Of a DNA stretch of 64,000 bases, positions 22,860 to 37,205 are shown piece by piece. A program made the translations under genes and the position numbers. Within the stretch, counting starts at the first letter, position 1, and each line of letters starts with the position of its first letter. A model generated the notes under the pieces. It saw nothing but the letters and a program-made list of their open reading frames with translations, ran no database searches and was not told where the DNA came from. The DNA is from Panax quinquefolius (taxonomy: Eukaryota; Streptophyta; Magnoliopsida; Apiales; Araliaceae), in assembly GCA_020205615.1 (NCBI GenBank), contig CM035168.1, positions 123,837,573 to 123,901,572 of the forward strand. The letters run 5' to 3'.

Positions 22860-25072
22860 TGTGTATGTATGTTTAAAACATGATTATTTAATTTAATTTA
22901 TTTTGATCTCTCTAGCTTCAACAAAAATCGAACTATATATTTATAGAAAATCTATATTTCTACATCATTTTTCATATTTTTACACTTATATATTAGTTGA
23001 TTTGTCAAATTTTTATTAACTAATATGTGAATATTACATGTATAAATATCAAAAATAATATGAAAATATCAATTTCCTATTTATATTCACTCACTCACTC
23101 ACTCTTCTAAGTGCTAACTTACCAAGTTCAAACAGGTCCACACATACAAAGTAATTCCTATCCATTGGAGTATGAGCATCTAATGACTTTTTTGTATATA
23201 TAAGTTTAGTAGAATCATAACGACTCAGTAGACTTGGTAAACGGGCCGGGTCAAAATAATCCAAATTTTTGTGGGTTGAAAAAGTGAAGTTCAAAGGCCA
23301 TGTTTTGACGGATGAACCAAGTCAAAACGGCTCAGGTTTTCATGTGCTGAAAAAATGAAGCCCAAAGCTCGCGTTTTGATGTTTTGACGGGCGGGCTTGG
23401 GCCAATTTTGTCAGGTCTACAACTCAGTAAGTAAATAAATAAGGGACAAATGTCCCTGACATTTATCCCGATATCCTACTACACCCTAAACTAATTTTTT
23501 TTTCTAAAAGTGTACTTAACGTTATGAAAATCAGGTCAACCGTGCCCTTGCTGTAGATGGATCAGGCACCTAAACTAACTCTGTTTACACGTGAATATTT
23601 TTTGCTGACTAGGCACGTAGACATAGACAGAACAAAAGCCTTGATCGATTTTCAAAAGGGGCAAAAAAGCCCTAATTGGTTTTCTTCAAAGAGAGAAACG
23701 AAATCAAGGTTGAGATCAAGCGAAGAAGAAGAGGCAAGAAGGTGAAGCCCAGTTTGACAAGAAGAAGGTGAAATCTCGTTTCTGCCATATCGTCGAAGTG
23801 GTCGTAGAGAGGAGAAGAAATTATGCCCCAAGTCATCTCCATCTTTTTTGAAATTGGACGAAGAATCGCCATGACTCACTATTCGTTAGCATCTTCATCA
23901 TCTGCTCGAAGACACGCCATTGATATTGATTACCAAGCTATGCCATTGTTTTATTGTGGGTTAAGAGCTCTTTTGTAGACCTCATGGAGCGAAACAAATC
24001 CTGACAGTGTATAAAGAAATTAGTTAGAAAACTCAAACGATGATGATCTGGTTTTTATTATTATTGCAACTTTTTGGGAATGAAGAAGCTTACAAGCAAA
24101 TTAACAAATACTAACATACATGCGTTTGGATGTCCTGATCATATTGGTAATTGTCTGTTTTAATAGATTGATTAAGGCCCAGCTGAATTGAATTGAGAAT
24201 TGTGTTGTACTGTATTTGTCTCTCATCTCATGTTGTACCGCACAGCAGCAACAACCCAAACCCACATTTTTTTTTTTTTTTAAATAGACATATTATTATG
24301 TATATTCTCAACTGCGCAGTTATTCATACAACTTGGTGGTAAGAGTCTCTTCCGCATCAATGAACTTCTATATATCTTCCGTTGTTACCAAATCCAACTT
24401 TTGTTACAAAACATGTACCATTAAAATACCCAATCTTATGTTAAGGACAGATCCCTGTTGCTTACCATTAAAATAAAATTTCAAAAAATTATTCTACCCC
24501 GCGGTGGGGTGGGGTGGGGGAGAGGAGTTGTCAACGGTAAGCTAAATGTCCTACCCTCAATATATGAAAACTAATGTAAAGCATATGATTACCATTACAT
24601 TAAACTCTAACTAAGAGGAATCTGTATCTACATAGTAATTGAAAGAAAAAAATAAACGAATTTCATTCAAAATATTTTTACACAAGAAGCTAGTAAGTAA
24701 TATTTACAGGTTGCCTCTCTAACAGGACTCTGCCAAGTTGTCATCTCTGCTCCGGAAAAAGAAGATCAAATTAACATAAAATTTTTTAAAAAAAATGCAA
24801 CCCACAAAGCAGAGAGAGCAGTAACAGCCTACCTTTTTGACAAAGATTCAATAATTCGTGACAAAGCATGTTGATTCATCTCTTTCCACAACTTTCAGAC
24901 TTCTCGCAGCCAAATATACATTCTCTTCTCATTCATCAAGATTCTCTTTCCTTTTCGCTAGATTCCATCATCAGAATCCTGTTTTCACATCATGTATTCT
25001 TTTTATGCTGCAGCAGATTAAAATGTCTGTTCCGAAAAAGGAAACTGTCTGAAGTCAAATCGTGACAACATA
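22860..25072. other. Intergenic region downstream of the formin, no gene supported
   Basis: Contains open frames on both strands at 23557-23880 (Glu/Arg-rich on +, Ser/Leu-rich on -) with no recognisable domain. Around 23440-23560 the text (gggacaaatgtccctgaca) looks like dispersed repeat sequence. About 24,650-25,072 is likely to hold the formin 3' UTR. Confidence 0.4.
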
Positions 25073-28000
25073 TCATTTGACACTTCTGATAGGAGAATTT
25101 ATCAGGAGTTCAGAACCCTCATGTGAAGCATTCATCTTCGTCTGTTCACTTGCTGCTTCCTTCTCCGCCTTTTTCCTGTCAGCCTCCAGTTGCTTGTAAT
25201 TTTCCTCGTGAGATTTATTGAACATCCTCACAAAGTTAAGTAGAGTTGAAACAACTACAGAAAAGTTAATTAACAAAATGAGCTTAAAATATCTGTATGC
25301 GGACACCAGCAAAGCAAACCATTTCTCAAGTATGTCCATTTAATAAAGGAAATGGAAAGAGAGGTCAATTTAGGTGGATCTAAAACCCGTCTGAAATTCA
25401 AGCGTGTTTTTCGTTCAGTTAATGATATCATATACATGGCATATTATCCCTCTTACATATTCTCTCTCTTCACATAACGAAGTTAATTCCATAAAGACAT
25501 CAGATAAGTTGCTTGATGCGATGAGAACCTGTTACTAGGGTGTGAAATGGAACAAGACGTAGAAAAGCGACAAAAGTTGATGGCACACCAACATATTGTT
25601 TGGAGCAACTGACTGAGAATTGTTTGCTTAGGCAAGAGTAATTGTGTCTGGCTAACATATGTTCCAATACTACAATCCTACTCATTTAATACACTTAAAA
25701 TTTTGTCATTCAACAGCATTGGCGGCAACCATATACCTGTTGATGTTTGTCTTCTTCTCTTCCAACTGAAGTTCAAAACTTAACCTACTTGGGACATGTT
25801 TATAGAAAATTCATAGGAAAAATTACCATTGCTCGACAAGAACACTACGATGAATTCAGCTCAACTAAAAGTGCAGCTTCAAATTATATAAACACAGAAA
25901 GAGGAGGGAAGAAGGGCTTGGTCCTTTTTAGTGCCATAAATGCATTGCTTGTGCATGGTCTGATACAGTGATACTTAATGCATGCAATGTTATGCGCCAA
26001 CAATTTTGTACAAGTATACAAAAATCCCAAAGAAAGAGGAAGCACATAGAAATGCCAATATTAGCATATTCACCAACAATAAACTATTTCTTTGCTTGAA
26101 ACTTAATTATAAACAGATGCCTTGAGCAATCTGATAAGCACCGCGTATTATTGCTAGTTAGCCGAAAATCATTGACTATCGCTGCAACATTGCCAATAAA
26201 TCATGTAACAAAAGATACCTTGCTCAAATGTACAACGAGATGGATCTTCTCCAAAGTAAAGAATCAATGCATCTACGTTTCTTCCCTGTAAAGCTGAGTA
26301 TTAGAAACACTAGGTTTGGAACAAGAACATCATATTGTAGAGACCTTAAAAACTGCTCTTGAAACAGAGAGTCATACCACAACTGAATAAAGTGAAGCTA
26401 AAGACCTTACTTCACCTTCAGCAAAACACAGAAACTCCTTCAAAGGCTGGGTAACACAGAGAGAGAAATGAGAGTACTGATCAATAATAACAAGGCAGTG
26501 CTGAAAATACAACATAAAGCTTCAGAATAAGAATTTAAAGCATCTAACTTATCCCTTGTTTAAGTTGAGATGTCTCAGCCCAATTAGACATTTGAATAGT
26601 AGGCTACAGCTTCCATCCCACACACACATAAATGAGGGGGAGGAAAATGGTGAAGGAAAAAACAAACACCACAACTACCACTCTTCTGCTGCTCAGTGGA
26701 CCCTTGACTAAACATGCTATTCTTTCTTCTTTTTTCATTACGGAAATAACGAGGCTGAAACCAATACTGAGTTTCCAAGTGTAAAGAAAAATTATGAGTT
26801 CCTCAATGAAGCTTTATTTTAGCTCTAGTATCTAAAGCGTGAGACTAGTGAGTCTTAAAAACATACTGGAAGAGCCTCATATTTATTTATTTCTTACAGG
26901 AGTATGCTATTTAATCTGTTGCGCACAAGGTACCTTACGAAAATATTCAGACACAGGTCCATCACTTTCAGACAAGGACAACTCCTGGACAACTTTCTCT
27001 AATCCTTTGTTTATAGCTTGCATTTCCTCAGCCAAAAATTTCAGTTGTATCTGGATGGAAATAACATGTCGGATCAACAGATATCAATAATATAAGTAAG
27101 TTGGCTTCATGTAAACCTCACAAGTTCAAACCTTTGATGCAGGTTCTAAGCTGCCAAGATCTTTTGAAAAATCAAGTAGTTCTGGAAGTTTATCAGCAAG
27201 CACCTAAAAAAAATCTAGCAGAATTTAGTGAGGGAAAGACAGCGTACTGAGTAGCAGGAGAAGGCACCACCTATTTGAACCTAAGAATAACATTTTGAGT
27301 GATTCATCAATCAAGCAACTACCAAATCATGTTAGTTCGACAAATAAGACTCCCTCCGTTCCAAAATAAAATACAAGATCATTATTGACTTTTTGAAGTC
27401 AACCGGAGACATCAATCGATATTGACATAGATTTATTTAATTTTAGTCAATATAATGATGAATATGTTAAACTATATACAAAGTACTACAAATTATAATA
27501 TTTATTGTTTTGTAGTTTTTGACAAATCTGGTCAATTTTGAGTTTGAAAATATTTCAACTTTCAAAAGTCACAATGATCTTATAATTTGGAACAAATGTA
27601 GCATAAAGAAAACTCAAAAGAAGAACTGAAGGAATAACATAGTAATATAAATTAAGAATTCATGTCATTTCACATTACTGAAGTCAATCTGACACGCTAT
27701 CTGCCTCTTTCACTCCACTAAAGCACAAATGAGCATCACTAGCTGTTAATAGACAATCCATAGTCACCAAAAACATAAAACCTATGGTAAGAGATTATTC
27801 ATATTAACTACTGCCAATTGCATTCTACTTTCTTTCCTACCTTGAGTATCTTCAAAATCCAACGGACACTAATCAAGACTATATACTTTGCATATTTCAA
27901 ATTTCCATTATATAGTTTCTGAAGTCTTACATGATTCGTAAGATGGAACACTTCACCGACATCATGAGTAAGATAATTAACAGATTAAAACATAGTTCAA

Positions 28001-31000
28001 GAGTAAGCTCTTGAAGCTATAGTTTAGGAAAGCTTACACTCCTTAAGATTTGTGTATCAACTTTTTATGTGCTCTTCATCAATCAATTCATGAAGATAAA
28101 ATAATCGTTGCCAAGTTCTCTCAGCCCTAGGTTTCAATGTTTACCGGTAATAATGAACTATTCTTATTTCTTTTTCTTTCTTTTTATTTATTTTTTGATA
28201 AGCAATTATAGACTATTCATATTCATTTTCCAAATCCTTAATCTCTGTTTCTAATGCATGTTTTTGCACTTTTTAAAAATCTTCTCAAGCTATACATAGA
28301 TTTGAGTTTTATTTAATGATACAAAATCTGATATGAAAGGTACAATTAACATAAACAAATTCTACATTACTGTGTGACAACAATGTTGAAGGAACCTGCA
28401 AATTTCTTTCTAATTCATGAGCGGGCAGAATCCCAACCTTTAAATTCCTATTAGAACCTAGTCCCAACTTTTGGGTGTCACAAAAAATAGTGTAATACTT
28501 TAGAGTAACTGTAAATTCAAATGCCATAATCCCCCATCTCATATTATCAAGTGGGGCCTTTTAAGTTGACCCTACCTACATCTCTTTCCCATACTTGATT
28601 AGCCAACATGTCATTTCCTCTAGCGAATGACAGACCTTTGTTGCACATGGCCAGACCATCTTGACCAGCTTTCTAAGTTATCATCAAGGGGTGCTACTTC
28701 TAAATTCTTCTTTGCTCATGGTCTTTTCTGATGCGAAGCAACAATATGCATGAGTTTAGGGTTATTAATAAGTTTTTTTATATTATTTTTTCGAGATAAA
28801 TCAACGTAATTGCTTGTCTAATTTTAGCAGTAGATTATTAATTAGGAAGTAGGTTATTACTATAAGTTGTTTCCTTTTCAAATTATATTATCTAATAAGT
28901 ATATAGTTTACTTGGTTTCCAAGTCTTAGGGTTTCTTTTACTCTATTTAAACGTATGTAAGCTTCATTATTTAGCAGAGATGATTATTATGATTTTGGGT
29001 GAAAAGGTTTGTGCTTTTTTGTGTTTCTACCAATTCCATGTGTACAGAGGTACTTTACCCTTTTTTCTCATCCGTAATCTATATTTCTAAGCCTTTTCTA
29101 AACCTGTCCAGCATCATTTTATTGCATCATTCCCTATTACTGTTTTTTAAGAGTTTTGTGGGTTGATGCTTGGAGGCTTTTGTTGTTCCTCTGACTGCTG
29201 TACTCCATGTAGTATGTAGAGACTAGCTTTTTCATAATATAATTTTATCTTATAAAAAAGTTCAAAATGTACCAAATTTTATAGCCCCCCACACCAGTTA
29301 ACCATTCTTCATATATTCATGTCTTAACATATGAAGTGTTTAAGTTCCTTAGCAATCTTGTATATTTATTATATATCATGTCAGGATGCAGGGTGTGTTA
29401 TAAGAAGTTTCCTTTAAGTTGATTGGTTACTGGTATAAACTCTTAAGAAGCAACTATCCATTTTCTTGTACCTATAGCCAGACTGTTTCATGTTCGGATT
29501 CACAGAATCAGATAGTGATAACTGCACAAGTTTGTAGATAACAAGCAAAAATGTGAATCATACACATCTCCCCTGAAACTGGAGTACACTATCAAAGCAA
29601 TTATGTACCTTGCAAAGATAATGCATGAGAGTCATTTTGTTGTTGCGCGCACGTGTTTCAGTCAACTTAAGGAGGCTATCCAACTTGAACCCAACAGCAG
29701 AGCCTAGAACAAAATGCATTATAACACAATCAACTGTATAAAAAAGAGGCAAGAATGGCAGGAAACATTTTTTTACATATATTAGGGATCTTTTTACTTT
29801 GCATCCGGAAACATATTCCATACTTTGACATAATGATTATTCTATGCAATACCATAGAAAAATGCAAACCATTGCGGGCTCACAACAGCAACAGCAATAG
29901 TAAAAATCATAATGCACACCTAAATCTTTACAAATAAGATAGTTCTATTAAATGTGATCCAAGTATCTTAAAACTTGTTCAGGCATGTTCGATAGACACA
30001 CATATATATCAACAAGTTAACTCCTTTTTATTTTATCTTATAATGTAACCAGATTATGATGGTGCTGAACACTTGTTAAGAGTTCTCAGCAAACAACAAC
30101 TGAAATAAAAAGCATGACAATAACTGATTTACAACAAAAATAAGTATGACAATAATAATGATTCAATATATTTCAAGCTTCAAGCCAAATCAACTGATAA
30201 CTTACCCCTTGCAGTACCCTGGTTCAAAGCATTTCCTAGTGAAAGAATAGTCTGCATAACTTTCTTCAACTTTACAGAACTCCTGATCTGATAAAATATC
30301 ATTAAGAAGATTAATAAGACATCACTTTCATTAGAATTAGTGAAAGAGAAACATAAAGAATAACTTGCCTGCTCTGCAGTTGAATTTACGACATCCAAGC
30401 TATTCCGGAGGTCAGAAACCTGACATGACAAACTTTATGCATCAACACAAACTCAAATTAGTAGCAAGTAAAGAACAACTACACTGTTCTCTGACCTGGG
30501 AACGGAACTGCATCTTAAATGAGAAAACTCTGAGCTTAGATTCTGTCCGTGGTACTTGCATTAACTCCAAGAAGAACTGTTATGAAGAATCACACCCAGT
30601 TTTCATTTCATCTAAAAAAGACCTCGACCAATAGTTAAACCACTTCACAAAAGACATTAGCATAGTAAATTGGGAAAATGAGAAGTCAAAACCCACAAAC
30701 CTGTTCACACTTCCCTATCTTATCCTTTTCACCTTTGTAGTTCTGTAAATAGAAACCATCAGTGAAACAATGACTTCAAAAAATATATAAGACATAATTT
30801 CCTTTATATTGCTGCAGACGAATGCAAGGTTATGAACTATTTGAAGGACTACCACCTAACTTGGATTATATCCAAAATCTAACAATAACTAGTTCAGAAT
30901 CACATCTCGCTACCTTAAGCAGCTCCATCTCCTCTTTAGTTGGACAAAACTTAATGAGGTTATCAACCTGATCTGCATCTAACGCTGAATCTTCCAAAGC

Positions 31001-34000
31001 TAGGACTGAAGTCTGTCAAGGTTAAACAGCGTGGCATAGTCAATAACTAATCAAAAATAACCAACTGCTAAACAATCTAAGGTATCCATAATATAAGAAC
31101 AAATGTAAATGAACATGTAGAAACAATCATACTGATAAAAAAAACAAAGGGTGATAGATTCATATAATTCTTAGAACTTTATAATGTACTTCCACTCCCT
31201 TGGGGTAGCGGAGAGCATTACTTCATCAGCATTCTGGACTCAGCAAAGAGTGAAATTTAGTGTATGATAATAGACCAACCCTGATGAAATAAACATTCAC
31301 ATTTGAATGCGACTTACTAAAGGCATAATTTTACTTCACAAGGGTCCCTGCTTTTTCTGGGTTAATCAAAGGTCATTCTAAATGTAGTAAAGATGCTTCC
31401 AGAATGTTGTCCAATAGAAATAATGCAAGGTAAAGAATCCACCAGACATAAACAAGGACACGAACAAAAGTAATGACGGCTGTGGTAACTGGTAAAGTAA
31501 ACTCAGAATATTCCCCTGTAACTACACAAAGATATATGGCATACCTATAATGATAAACTAAAATAAAAGTTGTGTTGCTTGCTGTCTGAGCGCAAGTATT
31601 GGAAATAACACTCTACAGAACCAACTTCCAATTATAGATCAATTAAAGTACAACAGAAAGTAAAACTCCATGTTTTGAAAGCAAAATTAAGTAGCTTTTT
31701 GGATGGAAATTAAAAGTTGACTAGGAAATGTAAGAGTTAACTTACCATCAGTTCATGCAAAGGTACCTTCACCTTTGAAAGCATGATTTCACAATTATAG
31801 GCCCGTCTATGGTCAATCTGTAAAAAGAAAGAAAGTACTGAATGACACTTTGATGGCTAAAAAAATTTCACAAGCAAAAAACACGGCTGCAGCAAGAAAT
31901 TCAGAAATAATATTATCAGTTCAGATGTTGGTGCCGGATAAGTAACCTGAAGAGATTAATATTATTCAACAGAATTTGATCAAAACCTGCCAAATGAAAA
32001 GTTTTAAAAATCTAAATATTTGAGACACCTTAGACACAATGAAAACCAAATGCAACTTTTTGATACTACAAGCATGTAGACATCCAGAACTCTAGATTCC
32101 ATGACAAGTAGTTTTCTCAATTGATCCCAAAATATCAAAAACTCTAGATTACATAACAAACAGCTCTCACAATTTATCCCAAAAAGAGTCCTCTCTTCTA
32201 CCTAGTTTTTAAGACAGTACAATTCCAGATCCCTAATGAGTATGATGGATGATGAGTAGTCAATTATGGATAATAAATTTTAACAGAATTAGAAAAGGTA
32301 AAGTACTTGAAATAGATTACCAGTTGCACTATCTCAGGCTTATTCCCTACTGAGGCACGTGAATTTGTTTTACCCCCTTGACTTGAATTTGGAACAGCAG
32401 CTGAGAACAGAGACTCAAGTTCTGATATATCAATCTCTGGTGCCCTGAAGAGCATTAATAACATATTACAAGTTCATGAGACATTGCATCTGGAATTAAC
32501 AATCAGAAAACATGAATTCTCCATCAACAAAGCCATACGTACTTCGAAGCTTCACCAGATTTTTGTGTCTCAGCCCACAAACTTCCTTGTACTGCTTTAG
32601 TTAACTTTAACCAATGCAACGGCTTCAATTTCTTGGTCTGATTGTTCCTTGAAGTCAGAGCACGTGATGGACCTCGTCCTTTTGTGATGGATTGAGGAAT
32701 AAAAGGGGGCGGAGGAGATGGAGATCCAGACTGTACAACAGTACCTCTTGAAAGAGATTGTTGCTGTACAGCACCCAGAGAAGGGGCTGGAGGAGGGGGT
32801 GCGGAAGGAACATGTGAAGAATTCTGTACTGGAGAGCGAGGATCCTTGGATGAAGAACTGGGAACAGGAGGAGGCGGTGATGATGGTACTGATGCTGAGT
32901 TTGTAGTCTGTAAAGCTTGCCCAGAATGAAGAGGTGGAGGAGGTCTGCCTCTCAAAGGTGAATTTTCCTTCAATGGCGGAGTAGGTGGAGGAGGTGGTGG
33001 TGGAGCCGACCTAAATGTAACAGTTTGGTCTTCCCTCAAAGCAGAAGTTGGAGGAGGAGGAGGAGGAGGAGGCCCAGTTCTGGTATCTTTATCATTATTC
33101 AATGGGATTGGAGTCAAAGTCTGTGTTTGGGGGGGAGGACGGGGTGGGGCTGGGGTGGGGATTGGAGGCGGCGTCTGTGTTAGGGGTGGAGGTGGAGGTG
33201 GTACAATTTTAGCATTTGTCTTATCCTTCAAAGAGTGGAAGGGGATATTTGACGGTGGCAGGGGAGGAGGTGGGAATGTTCCAATTCTAACTGTTGTACT
33301 GTCCTTCAGAGGAGGAGTTTGAGGTTCATGTGGCGTTGGGGGAGGAGGAAAAGATGTAGACTGTCCAATGCCAATATCTGGATCTTTCACAGGTAAAGTA
33401 GGAGGCGGAGGCGGAGGCGGAGGCGGAGGCGGAGGCGGAGGCGGAGGCGGAGGCGGAGGCGGAGGAGATCTAGTTCCAGAAACAGACTTCTCCTCCGAAG
33501 CCAAACAAGGAGTGGGAGGAGATGATGGAGCAATCTCAAGGCCTTCAGAAGAGGGAGGACTGGAGACTGAATCCTTGGGAACTATACCTGCTGATGGAGT
33601 CTCAACTGCAGTTTGACTAACCAATAAGGATTTGCCACCTTCATGTATGCCGGAGTCGGGCTGTTCTTCAAGTGAAGGATGCATACTTTCAGAGGTCGAA
33701 AGATGTTGAGGCTTCTCTAGCAAAGAAGGTGGACGAGGAGAAGCAGTAGACACTATAGCAGAAGCACTGAAGGAAGGTTGCAATGGAGAAGGTGGTGACG
33801 GAGGTGACAGTTGCGATGGGGAAGTTGGATCATTTCTGAACTCTGTGGATTTTGTCTCAGCCTTATCTTCACCCACATCTGCAACTCGAGTCAGTCTGGG
33901 TGAGGCCACAAACTGTTTCTCTAATGCCAAGTATATGGAGCTCTTACTGTCATTTTCCAGTGCCTTGGGAGACTGTTCATCTTGATGCATCCCAGGAATT

Positions 34001-37000
34001 ACATGAACAAATAAAGCATTACTATCAAGATTTTTACCAGAACCAGAACTTAACTTTTCTTGGACATTATTTGTTGCAGTTATCTGCTGAATCATATCTA
34101 ATGCAGCATCTGTCTTAGGAACTAGCCAATCCTCACTGTTGAAGATCTCTTGAACTTTAGCAAATGCCTCCACAGGAAGGCCCTCCTTTTCCTCGAAACA
34201 AGACAAATCTACAGGAACTGTAGAAACAGCATCATCCATCTCTGAGAAAAGAACCTTCATCCAAATAATAAATTTTTTAATACATAAATATATGTTGATG
34301 CTGCTTGTGGGGAAAACACCACTACATTAGAGCGCTGTCAACTACATGTTAATAAATATACCTCTGCTCTGAAGTCCTTTGGAAATTGATCCTTAGAATC
34401 CCACACCATGTCAATATCATTGCGATTAAGCATTAAGATATTTGACCTGATAAAAGCTGTATTAAACATGACTCGTAATATCATCGCTTCTCGTTCCATG
34501 TCATCATGTAAGTTGATACACTCGAGCACTACATCACCTTGAATGTTGCAATTGATATCAATTTTAACTAGTTCACATTCTGCCTGCAACAACAACGGAA
34601 GATGTTGCAGACATTATCATGTCATTAAAATTGCCAAGCAGCAGCAGTCAATATAAGAGAGCAAAAATAACAAGTGAATAGAAGTTACGAGAAAGATGAA
34701 AGGGGAAGTTCATTATATTCTAGTGTCAACAATATCAAGCAAAAGTAGTAAAAACACAACGTATCAACTAGATATAAAAATATCAACTCCCATCTTAAAG
34801 CTTAGCAGAATATATGGACTTTCTTTCAGTTAAATTTGTATTCATTTAATCAAAAAGTCGTGAAGTAATAGCAAACTTTATCATATATTTCAACTCATTG
34901 AGTCATTTTTAAAGCCTAGAGATCTCCCAAATGAATCTGAATGGTGTTGAGATCACTTCTGCTAAAGAGGTTAAAATAAAGAAATGAGAAAGTGAATATT
35001 TAGAGAAGTTGTAAGCTTATTACTCTCACAACTATATCCACAATTTAAAATTAAATATCCCATAGTGAACATATATTCATTTTGAAAATAGATATGCTGC
35101 TCTAGTAAGTAAAAGCGCAACTACAGAACAGTACCAAATACTCGTAGAGACAATATAATTAGGGTTTCAGATAGCTAAACTACTTCATTCAGAAGAACCG
35201 AATTGTGTACACCATATTGAATCAAATCTCAGCTCAGGTAGATACAACATAAAACTAAACAAACAAACTTTCCCAAAAAGGTTAAGAAAATACCTTTTTA
35301 TTGTTTACATGCTTATACATAACACAAAACAAATGCATAAAATATGCCTATATATTTTAGATATTGATGTGCACCACTTTATATCCTCGTGATTTCAAAA
35401 TTTATCAAACCAGTGCACTATATTTTACATATCCACCAATGTTCATGTCCATGCTTCACATATTCTCATTCATGCAAAAGACTTTTGAAAATGAAAATCG
35501 AAATTCATATGCAGAAATATCTTATCTGCCTTTACATCAGCATTTTATAAGAAATGTATTGCTCCAACTAATGATTGTTTAAAAGCTTATATGAATACAT
35601 AACAGAGTAAATAAGTTGAAAGCATTGGGAAAAAATAGAGTCCCCAACAAATAGCATAACCCAGGTAATTTTAATGGGATGATTTAATATTTAGACAAAA
35701 TAATATCAGGCTAACAAAGAAATTTGTTCTTTTGTCTTTTTTTCTTTCTTTTAGGACCACGATGATAATGAACAGCCTCACATGTAATAATATTAAATAA
35801 TGGCATAAAGAACAGCAAAATTTACCTGCTTGTAGTGTCGAACAGCCTTGCTCCGTTTTGGTGTTGAAAATATAAGTTTAGGATTCCGATCAGAAACCAA
35901 CAAAGGATCCTGTCCATAAATTCGAAATATAGGTCGGCAACCTCCCTCTCCATCAAAGTTGGGAATCATTCTGATAATGATGCAGTCCAATGTAAGTGCC
36001 CTATCAAGTGGAGGCCATTCTGTAGCCACATTCCTCCGTGATACATATTGTAAGTACCTTAGCTGAGAAGGGATCGGATTTAGAGGTGAGAGAAAATGCA
36101 AAAGCTCACGAGGAGCCTGCTTGTATATCATATCCAATGTCTTCTGCTCCCCAGAATATTGCTTACTGTAAATTAAGAGTGCAGCCAACATGAAAGCCAA
36201 AACAGGCCAACCACCTCGTTCACAGTGCATTAAGAGTACATTTTGATGCCCAAGTGAAAGCCAACTCTCACCGGATCGTAGAAAATGGTGGATCACCTCC
36301 ATAGGGAGTAATGGACAACCTTCATACTGCCGAGGGTAGTCCATTATAGTCATATCATACTCGGACAAAGCATTAGCAATCTGGCTTGGTACCCCTCCCT
36401 CACGAAAGTTGAATACCAAGATTGAGGCGTCTGGGTAGTAATCCCTTAGTTGACCCATTACACCTCCCACATAAGCTTTATATTCTTCTGATTCCCAAGC
36501 ATCGGTTGTGAAACAACAATCAAATACTACATATGCAAAAGATTTCAAAACCATCACTCAACAAATTAAAACAATCATATAATTTCTAATCAAAACCAAA
36601 AATATTACACAACTACTAGATACGGAGTTTTTTGTTTGATCCAAAATATTGTCCTGAGATAGAATTTGCATTTACTTACAAATATTATTGTATGGTTCAT
36701 TTATTATCTTTCTTCTAAAACTCTTGTTCTACTTTAAAATAGGGAAATTACTTTTTCTTAGTTTAAGTTTAAATGAAACTAAATTTCTGGAACAATAAAA
36801 ACAAGAATACAACATAAATGAAAACAGTTGAATGAAGAAGGCTTTTTCTTTTAGTAAACTTCTATACTAGAAATAGGGTCTGCCAAAACACATTTCCTTT
36901 CATGTTTTCCAGATACATACTGAAACAGATAACAGGATTTCAATTCAATTTAGTGACAGAACCAAAGTCAAAAAATACATTGTTATTTCTCTATATAGAC

Positions 37001-37205
37001 CTCATTACAAGCAGAATGAGAAACCAACCACCAGACTAAGAAGACAATTAGGACAGAAATTGTATAAACATAATTTAATCGCTCCATATAAGCAATATAA
37101 AAGGGGTTAAAGGGGGCAATAGGGAAATATACCGTAAACTCTTTCAGAGATCTCGAGAAGTCCATCAGGTGGCTTTCGATAGAATAATTTACGAAATAAT
37201 GCCAT
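25073..37205 (-). CDS. Class II formin (FH13/FH18/FH20-like): PTEN-like, C2, proline-rich and FH2
   Basis: Actin-nucleating formin of the plant class II type, which binds actin, profilin and often microtubules. Coding exons in transcript order: 37205-37133, 36526-35826, 34583-34362, 34254-32543, 32444-32321, 31817-31746, 31012-30914, 30742-30701, 30576-30496, 30419-30369, 30287-30206, 29703-29609, 27203-27132, 27050-26934, 26446-26378, 26285-26219 and 25254-25073. The frame holds throughout: 3,861 nt, 1,286 residues. It starts MALFRKLFYRKPPDGLLEIS. The PTEN-like plus C2 region covers about residues 1-330. A long polyproline region covers about 595-865. FH2 covers about 875-1265, with KPLHWLKL, LGNALNQGTARG and KMTLMHYLCK. 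A charged coiled tail ends it. All introns are GT-AG except the one after 30369, which is GC-AG (gcaagt). The phosphatase loop reads HCERGGWP, lacking the Arg of HCX5R, so catalysis is unlikely. Family certain; the paralogue is not. Confidence 0.95.
27350..27601. mobile_element. Stowaway/mariner-type MITE remnant in a formin intron
   Basis: The left end ctccctccgttccaaaata is the typical terminal sequence of plant Tc1/mariner MITEs. The right end tttggaacaaatgtag is a decayed inverted copy. An internal inverted match (gatcattattgactttttg and caaaagtcacaatgatc) supports a foldback element of about 250 bp. It lies in the 2.4-kb intron between exons 12 and 13. Confidence 0.6.
33400..33470. repeat. 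GGCGGA hexanucleotide array coding for polyproline
   Basis: About eleven tandem hexamers inside formin exon 4, read on the - strand as continuous proline codons. It is likely to vary in length between individuals. Confidence 0.9.

Noticed and set aside
23557..23879. Open frames on both strands with charged composition
   Set aside because: No recognisable domain, and overlapping frames on opposite strands are equally open; looks like dispersed repeat sequence.
33368..33616. Poly-Gly ORF opposite the formin
   Set aside because: Antisense shadow of the polyproline hexamer array.
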